Source of the DNA: ZLKRG44 sp964555705
Lineage (GTDB): Bacteria > Planctomycetota > Phycisphaerae > Phycisphaerales > SM1A02
Direction of reading: 5' to 3'
Length of the DNA stretch: 64,000 nt
Assembly (NCBI GenBank): GCA_964555705.1
Contig: CAZKTN010000002.1
Location: forward strand, 1-64,000
Position numbers and translations under genes: made by a program. Below, piece by piece: positions 8,647-17,112 of the stretch. How positions within the stretch are numbered: position 1 is the first letter of the stretch; every line of letters begins with the position of its first letter. The notes beneath the pieces were generated by a model. That model saw only the letters and a program-made list of their open reading frames with translations. It was not told the origin of the DNA and did no database searches.

Positions 8647-9759
8647 ATGCACGGTCCAATCACACGCCCACGAACGCTTGGCACAGTCCGCGTGCTCGAC
8701 TGCGGATGCGCCCCGCACGAGACCGATGCGGTGCTCAGCGGGCTGCGCGGGGCTGGGTGGCGCATCGCGCTCGACCGCGCCGACAGCGCGACTGCAGCGA
8801 TCCGCAAGCTGCGCGGCCGAACTTTCGACCTTGCGCTGATCGACTACGCGGCGGTCGGTGCGAGGACGCAACGCGTCGCCCGTGCGGTGCGCATCGCGTC
8901 GCCGAGCGCGAGCGTGCTTGTCACGTCTGTGCCCGAGGATGTCGCGGTCATCGCGCAGCTTGTGCGCGCAGGTGTCCACGATGTGCTTCCGGGAGGCAGC
9001 GACTGGTCTGCACCTGAGCTCGCGGAGTGCATCCGCACCCATGCCTCGCGCGCGGTCGCATCGCGGCTTGCGCACGAGCGGCTCACGGTGCTCGAGAGCG
9101 CGTGCAGGCGGCTCTCGCGCGAGCGCGCGGAGCTCGAGGCTCAGGTGCTCCAGATGGCCAGCGGGCTCGCAGCCGCGGAGCAGGCAGCGTGCGAGCGCGA
9201 GGAGCGTGCCGCGCTGTCGAGCGAGTTCCGCACGCTTGTCGCCCAGGAGACGGACATCGACTCGGTCATCTCGATCGGCGGCCACTACCTCGTGGCGCGC
9301 ATGGGCGCCACCAACGCCGCGCTCTTCGTGCTCGACAGCGAGCGCTGGCGCCTCGGCGGCTACGTGCGCGACGACCTCGCGCGCCGCGCCGCGGGTGGCC
9401 TGCTCGACCACATCGCCGACACCTGGTGCACACGCATCGCGGCGCACGCCGGGTGCGTGCGCATCAGCCCTGCTGAGGCTGCGCCCGAGGGGTGGGCTGC
9501 GCTGTCGGGCCTGCTGCCTGGCCGCCATGTGCTTGCGTTCGCCTGCTACGGCCAGGAGGGGGCGCTGATCGCGCATCCTGTCGCGGCCGTCGTGCTGTTC
9601 AGGGACGCATCGCGTCCATTCGGTGCCGAGTGCGTGCGTGCGGCAGAGGCGCTTGGCCCTGCCTTCGGGGCATCGATCGACCGCGTTCGCCGTGTGCTCA
9701 GCCGCGCAAGGCCATCATGGCCCGCGGAGCCGCCGGGCGAAGCGCGCGGAACGGACTGA
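8647..9759 (+). CDS. Pseudo-receiver / coiled-coil / GAF-like signalling protein
   Basis: A 370-residue cytoplasmic protein. Residues about 14-135 resemble a response-regulator receiver: VRVLDCG, LALIDYA with Asp66 at the phosphorylation position, LVTSVPED and AGVHDVLPGG. The acidic pair of beta-1 is reduced to one Asp and the conserved Lys of the last strand is replaced (LPGG for LxKP), so phosphotransfer is doubtful. A coiled coil follows (about 140-190), then a GAF-like domain (about 200-350: SVISIGGHYLVARMGATNAALFVLD). No output domain is visible. Possibly a scaffold or sensor; no kinase gene is adjacent. An untranslated stretch of about 90 nt precedes it. Confidence 0.65.
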   Translation: MHGPITRPRTLGTVRVLDCGCAPHETDAVLSGLRGAGWRIALDRADSATAAIRKLRGRTFDLALIDYAAVGARTQRVARAVRIASPSASVLVTSVPEDVAVIAQLVRAGVHDVLPGGSDWSAPELAECIRTHASRAVASRLAHERLTVLESACRRLSRERAELEAQVLQMASGLAAAEQAACEREERAALSSEFRTLVAQETDIDSVISIGGHYLVARMGATNAALFVLDSERWRLGGYVRDDLARRAAGGLLDHIADTWCTRIAAHAGCVRISPAEAAPEGWAALSGLLPGRHVLAFACYGQEGALIAHPVAAVVLFRDASRPFGAECVRAAEALGPAFGASIDRVRRVLSRARPSWPAEPPGEARGTD

Positions 9760-9825
9760 GCGCCTTGCGCCCCCAATCGCCCGCCGACAGCGGCCGTCCG
9801 CACGCGGGCGCAATCGTGCCGGTGG

Positions 9826-10509
9826 TCACCCGTTCGTGGGCCGCATCGTCGCGAGGATCGTCACCCCACCGGTCACCCGCTGGCCGACCTTCACGCGCAC
9901 CGTCGTGCTGCCAGGCCGCGGAAGGATCAGCTCGGTGGTGGATCCGAACTTGATCATGCCGAAGCGCTGCGCCCGCGACCAGCGGGTGCCGGGCGCCGCC
10001 TCCGACACGATGCGCCGTGCGATCGCGCCGGAGACCTGGCGGATGCCGATGCGGTCGCCTGCGTCGCTCACCAGCGTGATCAGGTTGTACTCGTTGACCT
10101 GGGCCGACTCGGCGCTTCGCGCATCGAGGAACTTGCCCTTGACGTAGTCGGCCTCCACCACTGTGCCTCCGCACGGCATGCGGTTGAGGTGCACGTCGAG
10201 CACGCTCAGGAAGATCCGGACGATCGTGGCAGGTCCGCCGACCGCACGGTGATGGGGCACGTCAAGCACCGCAGAGACAACGCCGTCCGCGGGGCTGACC
10301 ATGTCCGATGCGTCGGCGGTCGCAGGCGTGCGCCCGAGCGGATCACGGAAGAAGAGGATCGCCGCAAGCCACGCGACGCCAATAAGCGCATGGAGGCTGA
10401 TGGCCACCGGGACGCTCCTGACGAGCCACGCAACCAGCAGCGCACAGAGCGCCGCGAGCGCGGTGGCGAGCATCCACTCCCTGAACCCGTAGCGCGAGAG
10501 GATGATCAC
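9826..10509 (-). CDS. psd: Phosphatidylserine decarboxylase, short type
   Basis: Converts phosphatidylserine to phosphatidylethanolamine at the membrane. It has 227 residues, the size of the short PSD-A-like class. An N-terminal hydrophobic region (about 10-55, two membrane segments) precedes ILFFRDPLGRTP, VSPADGVVSAV, FLSVLDVHLNR and FGMIKFGST, the self-cleavage site where the Gly-Ser bond yields the pyruvoyl group. FGST replaces the LGST of E. coli. The start is GTG. It is 6 nt downstream of the HTH-membrane gene, so probably transcribed with it. No phosphatidylserine synthase is visible in the window. Confidence 0.9.
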   Translation of the reverse strand: MIILSRYGFREWMLATALAALCALLVAWLVRSVPVAISLHALIGVAWLAAILFFRDPLGRTPATADASDMVSPADGVVSAVLDVPHHRAVGGPATIVRIFLSVLDVHLNRMPCGGTVVEADYVKGKFLDARSAESAQVNEYNLITLVSDAGDRIGIRQVSGAIARRIVSEAAPGTRWSRAQRFGMIKFGSTTELILPRPGSTTVRVKVGQRVTGGVTILATMRPTNG

Positions 10510-10515
10510 CAGCGG

Positions 10516-11913
10516 CTACTCGAGCTGCCGGCCGATGAAGAAGCCGACCACTCCGCAGAAGGCGGTGCCTCCAGCGAGTGCGCCGACCCACATCCAGATG
10601 TCGGACGCAATCGTGCCCGCGAGCTGGCTGCCTGCACCGAGCGCCATCGGCACCAGCACAAGCGCTGCCACCAGCAGCGACGCCATCGCTCCCACCATGA
10701 GTCCGACAGTGAGGCCGCTGCCGCCGCCATCGACGGTCTCGGGAAGCGTGATGGCTGCTGCCGCAAGCGAGAGACCTCCACCGACGGCCGCCGCGGGCGC
10801 CTCGAAGACCTCATCGCCTCCGGCCATCGCGCCCACTCCGGCATCAGCGAAGATTCCGCTGGCTCCGACAGCGCCCATGTCGCCATCGTCGCCCTCGACG
10901 ACCTCGTCGAGGAGTGCAGCGCCAATCGTCGACTCGTCGGATTCCTTGGTGAGGTCAAGAAGCCCGCTGCCGGACCCGACGGTCTCGAGGTTGCCCATGC
11001 CGCTTCCGTCGCGGCGCGATCCGCCGACCATCGAGCTGCCCGCGAGCGAGTCGTCGAGCAGGCCTCCGCCGGCATTGCCTGCGCGAGAGCCCGCCGCCGG
11101 CATGCTGCCCGAGGACGAGAGGACACCCGCTCCCATGGCAGATCCGGCTGCACCAGCCGCCGATCCTCCCGCACCGGCCATCGAGCCAGAGTCGGCGAGG
11201 CCGATCATTCCGCCCGCGGATCCGCCCGCCGACGGCGCAGGCGACGGCTCGTCGAGGTCGAGCCCCAAGTCGAGCCCCAGGTCCCCGAGATCATCCGAGG
11301 CGGTGATCGGCGCCGGGGACTGGGTCGGTGCGCCAGACTCCGCGAGACCCATGGCGACATGGGATCCCGAGGCTCCGAGCCCGAGGTCAAGGTCGAATGC
11401 GCCAGCGTCGATGGCAGGCGACTCGGGTGCCGACGCGGCGGGAGCGACTCCAGAGTCGGCGAGGCCGAGCACATCATCTCCGCTGTCGATCGCGAGGAGA
11501 TCGTCGCGGGACGAGCTTGGTGCCGCTGGCGAAGGCGCCACGTCGTCATCCGCAAGCACGAGCTCGTCACCCGCATCGAGCCCAAGGTCGATCATCGAGG
11601 ATCCGTCGCTCGCAGAGGGGGCAAGGTCACTCAGGTCGATCTCGGCGGACTCGGTCGCGCTGCTGCCGGTGGTCGAATCCTCAAGCAGCCCAAGGTCGAT
11701 GTCGGCGGCGGTGGAGCCGTCGGAGAGCTTGAGGTCGAGGTCCATGTCGAAGCCGGAGTCGGCGAGCTGGTCGACAGCCTCGACCTTGAACAGCGAACGG
11801 TCACGGTCCTTGAACTCCTGGAGCTGGCCAGACTTGGCCATGTCCATGAGCTCCTGGACCGACTTGCCGAGCTTGGCCGCGGCCTCCTCAGCGGTGTAGA
11901 AGAGCTTTGCCAT
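10516..11913 (-). CDS. MerR/excisionase-like HTH protein with acidic low-complexity linker and C-terminal membrane domain
   Basis: A 465-residue protein. Residues 1-50 (YTAEEAAAKLGKSVQELM, then LFKVEAVDQLA) match the helix-turn-helix 17/excisionase fold. Residues about 55-365 are Asp/Ser/Gly/Ala-rich, with recurring DLDL, LGLADSG and SGSGLLDLT-like motifs, and are predicted disordered. The last 100 residues contain two strongly hydrophobic segments (LTVGLMVGAMASLLVAALVLVP and MWVGALAGGTAFCGVVGFFIG). An HTH tethered to the membrane by a long acidic linker is an uncommon architecture. The partner or target is unknown. It is followed by psd on the same strand. Confidence 0.7.
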   Translation of the reverse strand: MAKLFYTAEEAAAKLGKSVQELMDMAKSGQLQEFKDRDRSLFKVEAVDQLADSGFDMDLDLKLSDGSTAADIDLGLLEDSTTGSSATESAEIDLSDLAPSASDGSSMIDLGLDAGDELVLADDDVAPSPAAPSSSRDDLLAIDSGDDVLGLADSGVAPAASAPESPAIDAGAFDLDLGLGASGSHVAMGLAESGAPTQSPAPITASDDLGDLGLDLGLDLDEPSPAPSAGGSAGGMIGLADSGSMAGAGGSAAGAAGSAMGAGVLSSSGSMPAAGSRAGNAGGGLLDDSLAGSSMVGGSRRDGSGMGNLETVGSGSGLLDLTKESDESTIGAALLDEVVEGDDGDMGAVGASGIFADAGVGAMAGGDEVFEAPAAAVGGGLSLAAAAITLPETVDGGGSGLTVGLMVGAMASLLVAALVLVPMALGAGSQLAGTIASDIWMWVGALAGGTAFCGVVGFFIGRQLE

Positions 11914-11927
11914 CGTGTAAGGGGATC

Positions 11928-11934
11928 TACGCTA
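11928..11934. promoter_or_regulatory. Overlapping divergent -10-like elements between the HTH gene and mutY
   Basis: TACGCT (11928-11933, plus) ends 6 nt before the GTG of mutY. The same bases read TAGCGT (11934-11929, minus), 15 nt before the HTH-gene ATG. The whole divergent spacer is only 26 nt. Confidence 0.4.
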
Positions 11935-11939
11935 CGGCC

Positions 11940-13085
11940 GTGACGACGGTTCCGCAAGGCAATTCCCGTGCCACCCGCCGGTCCCGTAAGTCATGTGCAC
12001 AGGCGGTGGAGGAGTGGTTCCTGAGGGCAGCGAGGGACCTTCCGTGGCGGCGCGACAGGTCGCCATGGCACGCGCTCGTCAGCGAGATGATGCTCCAGCA
12101 AACCCAGGTGCCGCGGGTGGTTCCCGCCTTTGAGCGCTTCGTGAGGCGGTTTCCTGATCCGGCGGCGCTCGCCCGCGCCTCCGAGCGCGATGTGCTCGCG
12201 CACTGGCAGGGGCTCGGGTACTACCGTCGTGCGCGGCTGCTTCACTCGGCCGCGAAGCGACTGGTGGAGCTGCATGGCGGCACCGTGCCGACGGACGCCG
12301 AGCTCCTGCGAGAGCTGCCTGGTGTGGGGCGCTACGTGGCGGGCGCGATCGCATCGATTGTGGCCGGTGCGCGCGAGCCGATCGTCGACGGCAACGTCGC
12401 CCGAGTGATGCTGAGGCTGCATGGGCGGGCCGAGGCGCCCGACGATTCGGCGACGGTGAGGTGGCTGTGGGATCGCGCGCAGGAGTGGGTGGACGGTGCG
12501 CGCACACCGTCCGCGGCCAACGAGGGGCTCATGGAGCTCGGCGCGATGGTGTGCACTCCGCGTTCGCCGCGATGCGCCGAGTGCCCGCTCGCGCAGCAAT
12601 GCGTGGCCAGGCGCGATGGGAACGTCGGGTCGATTCCGGCGCCGAAGCGGAAGGCGGCTGCGGCAGCGCGGCACCGCGCGCGCATCATGATGAGCACCCT
12701 GGTGGCCGTGCACCGCGGCCGCATCGCGCTCGAGCAGAGACCTGGCGAGGGGCTGTGGGCCGGCATGTGGCAGACTCCGTCGCGCGAGGCGCGCGATGGC
12801 GACGGGTGTTCGGATGGCGCGTGGCGGGGGGCGGAGCGAGCGGGCGAAGTCATTGCCGTGCTCAGCCACAGGCGCGTGCGCATTGATGTATGGGTGGCCC
12901 CGCCCGCGGCCGTGTCGCGTCTTCGCAAGAGCGCAGCGCACCGATGGTCGTGGGTGCCAGTGTCGAAGGTGGGAGAGATGCCCCTCTCGAATGCCATGAG
13001 GCGAGTGCTGCAGGTCGCAGGCGTTCGTGCGCCGGACTCGGCGCGATCGCTTCGGGGACCCAGAGCGGGTACCGTGGGGGCGTGA
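11940..13085 (+). CDS. mutY: A/G-specific adenine DNA glycosylase
   Basis: Removes adenine opposite 8-oxoguanine. In the 381 residues the order is: SEMMLQQTQVPRVVP with the catalytic Glu; helix-hairpin-helix LRELPGVGRYVAGAI; VDGNVARVMLR with the catalytic Asp; the [4Fe-4S] ligands C-x6-C-x2-C-x5-C (CTPRSPRCAECPLAQQC); and a C-terminal Nudix-like recognition domain (about 245-370). The start is GTG 11940, placed 6 nt after TACGCT; the conserved region begins near residue 25. The stop overlaps the next start by one base (TGATG). Confidence 0.93.
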   Translation: MTTVPQGNSRATRRSRKSCAQAVEEWFLRAARDLPWRRDRSPWHALVSEMMLQQTQVPRVVPAFERFVRRFPDPAALARASERDVLAHWQGLGYYRRARLLHSAAKRLVELHGGTVPTDAELLRELPGVGRYVAGAIASIVAGAREPIVDGNVARVMLRLHGRAEAPDDSATVRWLWDRAQEWVDGARTPSAANEGLMELGAMVCTPRSPRCAECPLAQQCVARRDGNVGSIPAPKRKAAAAARHRARIMMSTLVAVHRGRIALEQRPGEGLWAGMWQTPSREARDGDGCSDGAWRGAERAGEVIAVLSHRRVRIDVWVAPPAAVSRLRKSAAHRWSWVPVSKVGEMPLSNAMRRVLQVAGVRAPDSARSLRGPRAGTVGA

Positions 13086-13666
13086 TGAGCAGGAATGCAC
13101 GTGGATCGGCTGTCCGGGTCGGATGCGTGGCATGTGCGCTGTGCGCGGTCGCGCCGCTGGCGGGATGCCCGTCGAAGCAGAATCCCGTGCTCAGCAACGA
13201 GCGCTTTCCTGGCGAGCATCATGACCCGCAGCTGATCATGGACCAGGCGCAGCGGGACCAGGTCGTGGCCGCGATGCAGTCGACGGTCGCTGGAGGCGCC
13301 GCGCCCGAGCCGCTCACTCGCGCGGAGGACGGCATGCGATGGAGCGACGTGCCGCTCGCTGCGTCAATCGCCGCAGGCAAGGCCGAGATGGGCGTGCTCT
13401 CGTCGAGCGAGTCGGAGGCGAAGGACACATGGACCTTCTCCATGGTCACGCTCGACTCTGCACCGGTGTCTCTGGTCATCGTGCGGCGGCCGCCGCCGGA
13501 CATGTTCCTCGCGACCGCGACGGTCGGGTCGTTCGGGGAGCGCAAGGCAGAGGCCGAGCGTCTCGTGCGCCACTTTCGGATGACGGTCAAGGACCTCGGC
13601 CGCAAGCGCGAGCCGCCAGACCCGCCAGCGCCGGCGGTGTCGGTGAGCGCGGCCAGCGGCGGCTGA
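13085..13666 (+). CDS. Putative lipoprotein, function unknown
   Basis: 193 residues. An N-terminal signal with lipobox APLAGC (lipidated Cys near residue 28) predicts membrane anchoring. The mature part is mixed alpha/beta with no family I can name. It ends in a Pro/Ala-rich tail (PPDPPAPAVSVSAASGG). Its start overlaps the mutY stop by one base, but a TACCGT hexamer 9 nt upstream (13070-13075) could also drive it separately. Convergent with gatA. Confidence 0.65.
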   Translation: MSRNARGSAVRVGCVACALCAVAPLAGCPSKQNPVLSNERFPGEHHDPQLIMDQAQRDQVVAAMQSTVAGGAAPEPLTRAEDGMRWSDVPLAASIAAGKAEMGVLSSSESEAKDTWTFSMVTLDSAPVSLVIVRRPPPDMFLATATVGSFGERKAEAERLVRHFRMTVKDLGRKREPPDPPAPAVSVSAASGG

Positions 13667-13737
13667 CTCCGCGCCTGGCCGCTGCGCGCGCCGGGCGGCA
13701 GGTCCCGCTCACTCGGTTACGCGCGCTGTGGAGCCGC

Positions 13738-15222
13738 TCACGCGCATGCGGGCGCGAGTGTGGCGGCGCATCCGCCGTCGCGCTCGAGGATCCTCGCGGC
13801 GCGGAGCAGCGTGGGTTCGGCGAACGACTGCGCCTGCAGCTGGATGCCGATGGGCAGCGCGGTCCCGCCGCTCGAGTCGGTGCCCGCAGGCAGCGAGATG
13901 CCGCAGATGCCCGCGATGTTGGTGTTCACCGTGTAGACGTCGCACATGTACATCGAGAGCGGGTCGGTGCATCCGCCGATCGGGAACGCCGGCGTCGGGG
14001 CCGTGGGCCCGAGCAGCACGTCACACGACGCGAATGCGGCATCGAACTCCATGGTGATGCGCCGGCGCACCTGCAGCGCGCGCACGTAGTACGCGTCGTG
14101 GTAGCCGGCGCTGAGCACCCATGTGCCGAGCATGATGCGGCGCTGCACCTCCTCGCCGAAACCTTCCGCGCGGCTGCGCGAGTAGATCTCGAAGAGGTCG
14201 CTGCCGGCGGCGCGGTGGCCGTACCTGATGCCGTCAAAGCGCGCGAGGTTGCTCGAGGCCTCGGCGGGCGCGATCACGTAGTACGTGGAGATGCCGAGGT
14301 CCGTGAGCGGAAGGTCCACATCGACGATCGTGGCGCCGGCCTTGCGGAAGCAGTCCGCTGCGCGCTCGACCGCGGCATCGACCGATGGCGCATTGCCCGA
14401 GCGGTACTGGCGAGGGATGCCCACGCGCAGCCGCGGGCTCTCGTCGAGCGAGTCGCTGGCGCGCTCGACCGGACGGTCGCTGCTTGTCGAGTCGAGCGGG
14501 TCGTGGCCTGCCATCGTCTCGTAGAGCAGCGCCGCATCGCGCACGCTGAGCGAGATCGGGCCGATCTGGTCGAGGCTCGAGCCGAATGCGACGAGTCCCC
14601 ATCGTGAGATGCGACCGTATGTGGGCTTGAACCCGACCACTCCGCAGAGCGCTGCCGGCTGGCGGATCGAGCCGCCAGTATCCGACCCGAGCGCGGCCGC
14701 GCAGAGGCCTGCCGCGACGGCGGCAGCGCTTCCGCCCGAGCTTCCGCCGGGCACGCGCGTGCGGTCCCAGGGGTTGCGCACCACGCCCCATGCGCAGCGC
14801 TCGCTCGACGAGCCCATCGCGAACTCGTCGAGGTTGGTCTTCCCAAGCGTGATCGCGCCTGCGCCGAGCAGCCGAGTCGTCGCGGTGGACTCGAATGGCG
14901 ACCGGTAGTTCGCGAGCATCCGCGAGCTGCAGGTGGTATGGCCAGCGCGCGTGGCGATGTTGTCCTTGACGGCGATGGGCACGCCGGCGAGAGGGCCAGC
15001 GGGATCGCCGCGGCGGATCGCATCGTCGGCTGCGTCGGCGGCTGCACGTGCCTCGTCGGCGAACGTCTCGTGGTAGGCGTTGAGCTCGCCGTGACCGGCG
15101 ACACGCGCGAGGTACGCGTCGACGCTCGCGCGTGCGGTGACGGTGCCGCTGCGGATTGCGTCGCGGAGCGCAGTGAGGTCGCGCGGACCTGCTGAGGTTC
15201 CGGCGATCGGGTTGGCGCTCAT
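13738..15222 (-). CDS. gatA: Asp-tRNA(Asn)/Glu-tRNA(Gln) amidotransferase subunit A
   Basis: Amidase subunit that releases ammonia from glutamine for transamidation of misacylated tRNA. The 494 residues are standard. The amidase signature region is intact: AVKDNI (catalytic Lys), RVPGGSSGGSAAAVAAG and GSDTGGSIRQPAALCG with the cis-Ser and nucleophile Ser. The start overlaps the gatC stop by 4 nt. gatB is 36 kb away in this window, so the three subunits are not one operon. Confidence 0.95.
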   Translation of the reverse strand: MSANPIAGTSAGPRDLTALRDAIRSGTVTARASVDAYLARVAGHGELNAYHETFADEARAAADAADDAIRRGDPAGPLAGVPIAVKDNIATRAGHTTCSSRMLANYRSPFESTATTRLLGAGAITLGKTNLDEFAMGSSSERCAWGVVRNPWDRTRVPGGSSGGSAAAVAAGLCAAALGSDTGGSIRQPAALCGVVGFKPTYGRISRWGLVAFGSSLDQIGPISLSVRDAALLYETMAGHDPLDSTSSDRPVERASDSLDESPRLRVGIPRQYRSGNAPSVDAAVERAADCFRKAGATIVDVDLPLTDLGISTYYVIAPAEASSNLARFDGIRYGHRAAGSDLFEIYSRSRAEGFGEEVQRRIMLGTWVLSAGYHDAYYVRALQVRRRITMEFDAAFASCDVLLGPTAPTPAFPIGGCTDPLSMYMCDVYTVNTNIAGICGISLPAGTDSSGGTALPIGIQLQAQSFAEPTLLRAARILERDGGCAATLAPACA

Positions 15223-15530
15223 GCGGAGTCGCCCCCAATGACCTTCGGTACCGCGAGGAAGTCGCCCTCCACATCAGGCGCGTTGCGGAGCAGGTCCCCG
15301 ATCGGCATCGACGGTCCGGGGATGTCGTCCGCGAGCCTGTTCACGGTTGCCGAGGGATGCGCCATCGGCTCGAGGCCGTCGACCTCCGCGCCCGAGAGCC
15401 TGTCGATGTGCGCCACGATGGCCCGAAGGTCTGCGGCCATCGGCTCGACGCGCGACTCGGGCAGCGCGATGCGTGCGAGCCTGGCCACGTGCCTGACATC
15501 CTGTGCACTGATGCGGGAATCGCCGCTCAT
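15219..15530 (-). CDS. gatC: Asp-tRNA(Asn)/Glu-tRNA(Gln) amidotransferase subunit C
   Basis: The small 103-residue subunit that wraps GatA and GatB. The typical N-terminus is ISAQDVRHVARLARIALPESRVE and the C-terminus GDFLAVPKVI. ATG 15530 is chosen by homology; a minus-strand TAGACT at 15547-15542 ends 11 nt upstream. Overlaps gatA by 4 nt. Confidence 0.92.
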   Translation of the reverse strand: MSGDSRISAQDVRHVARLARIALPESRVEPMAADLRAIVAHIDRLSGAEVDGLEPMAHPSATVNRLADDIPGPSMPIGDLLRNAPDVEGDFLAVPKVIGGDSA

Positions 15531-15633
15531 GGAGGTGTGCGAGTCTAGTGCGGCATAACGGTCCGCAAACGCGGAGGATTGGCGCTGCGGAGGCGTGCGC
15601 TGCGCGGATACCCTTGTCCGTTCGGAATTCTCC

Positions 15634-17112
15634 ATGAGTGAACTTGCCAGCAGCCGCGCAGCAGACACGGTGAAGAGCCCGCACGGCGGACCGGGCGACG
15701 CGATGCGCGCGGCACCCGAGGCGCTTGCCGCAGACGAGGGCCTCGACCTGATCGCGGGACATGAGGCCGGACAGGCGCCGGCCGAGGCTCCGCCAACCTC
15801 TCCGCTCGTGGGCCGGGTCATGATCGCACTCGCGATCCTCCTGGCCTCGGTCGCCATCTTCATCGTGCTGGTGATGACCCGGCCGCTGCCTTCGGCAGGT
15901 TCCGGCCGCGGGGCGCCGATCCCTGTGCCTGTGGTCGAGCCGCCCCTCATGAGTCTTCCGCGCCAGTGGCTCGGGTACGGCGTGGTGAGGCCGATCAACT
16001 CCGCGAACGTCTCGGCGCGCGTCGCGTCGAGCGTGGTCGATGTGCCCGCGCGACTCAAGGTGGGCGAGCCCGTGGCAGCGGGAGAGGTGCTGGTGCGCCT
16101 CGACGACGCCGACTACCGGCGAAGCGTCGACAGCGCGACGCAGCAGCTCGCGTCGCTCGACGCGCAGCTGGGTGCGCTCGAGGTGGAGCGCACGGGACTT
16201 CAGGAGCGCGTGAAGCTCGCGGAGGCCGACCTCGAGCTGGCCCGAGACGACGAGCTTCGCGTGAGCAATGCGGCGGCCGCTGGCGCGATCGCGCCCCGTG
16301 AGGTCGACCGTGCGCGCGGTGCGGTGCTTGCGGCGGAGCGGCTGCTCTCGCAGCTGCGCGAGGCGCTCGGGATGATGGTGCCGCGCAAGACCTCTCTCCA
16401 GGCCCAGCAGGAGGCGGCCGCTTCCGCGCTCGGCCAGGCGCGCGCATCGCTTGAGCGCTGCACGATCGCTAGCCCGATCGGTGGCGTGCTGCAGAGCTTC
16501 TCGCTGGAGATCGGCGAGAACGTGATGCCGGGTCAGCCAGTTGCGCGCGTCGTGGACGACAGCCGCGTGGAGGTGCCGATCACGCTGCCGGCCGCGGCAC
16601 GCGCGTCGGTCAAGCGCGGCGACCGGGTGCGCATCACCTCATCGCGCGTGCCCGCGAGGATGCGGGGCGCTGACGGGTCGGAGGTGATCTCGGCGGTCAG
16701 CCGAATCGAGCCGGAGGATGATGCGGTCAGCCGCACGATGACCGTCTACGCAGAGGTGGCGCAGGCCGACGTGAAGGGCATCGTGCTTGCGCCGGGCGAC
16801 TTTGCCGAGGCGATCGTCGAGTCCCCGCCAGAAGGCACGCGGACCGTTGTGCCGCGGCGCTCCGTGCGCGCAGAGCGAGTGCTTGTGGTGCGCGACGGGA
16901 AGCTCTCGTCGATGCCGGTGAGGGTCGAGTACGCGTTCCGTGGCTCCGTGGAGGGGCTCGAGACGGGTGACCTCGAGTGGCTTGTTCTGGCGGAGCCGCT
17001 GCCCCAAGGCACGCTCGTGGTGATCGACGGGTCGCGCACCTACTCGCCGGGCGCGCTCGTGACGCCGCTGATGGGCGGCGATGCAGCCGTGCAGGAGAGC
17101 CTTCCACAGTGA
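15634..17112 (+). CDS. RND efflux pump periplasmic adaptor (membrane fusion protein)
   Basis: 492 residues. A cytoplasmic N-terminus of about 60 residues precedes one membrane anchor (VMIALAILLASVAIFIVLVM). A lipoyl/barrel-sandwich half (VSARVASSVVDVPARLKVGEPV) follows, then a long coiled-coil hairpin (about 175-275: LASLDAQLGALEVERTGLQE), the second lipoyl half (ASPIGGVLQSFSLEIGENV) and beta-barrel/membrane-proximal domains. The long N-terminal cytoplasmic extension is unusual for adaptors. The stop overlaps the RND gene start as GTGA. A TACCCT at 15609-15614 may be its -10. Confidence 0.88.
   Translation: MSELASSRAADTVKSPHGGPGDAMRAAPEALAADEGLDLIAGHEAGQAPAEAPPTSPLVGRVMIALAILLASVAIFIVLVMTRPLPSAGSGRGAPIPVPVVEPPLMSLPRQWLGYGVVRPINSANVSARVASSVVDVPARLKVGEPVAAGEVLVRLDDADYRRSVDSATQQLASLDAQLGALEVERTGLQERVKLAEADLELARDDELRVSNAAAAGAIAPREVDRARGAVLAAERLLSQLREALGMMVPRKTSLQAQQEAAASALGQARASLERCTIASPIGGVLQSFSLEIGENVMPGQPVARVVDDSRVEVPITLPAAARASVKRGDRVRITSSRVPARMRGADGSEVISAVSRIEPEDDAVSRTMTVYAEVAQADVKGIVLAPGDFAEAIVESPPEGTRTVVPRRSVRAERVLVVRDGKLSSMPVRVEYAFRGSVEGLETGDLEWLVLAEPLPQGTLVVIDGSRTYSPGALVTPLMGGDAAVQESLPQ

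Noticed and set aside
10189..11943. Plus-strand open frames over the HTH-membrane gene
   Set aside because: The minus frame has a clear HTH start and membrane segments; plus frames are repetitive Arg/Ser shadows of the low-complexity region.
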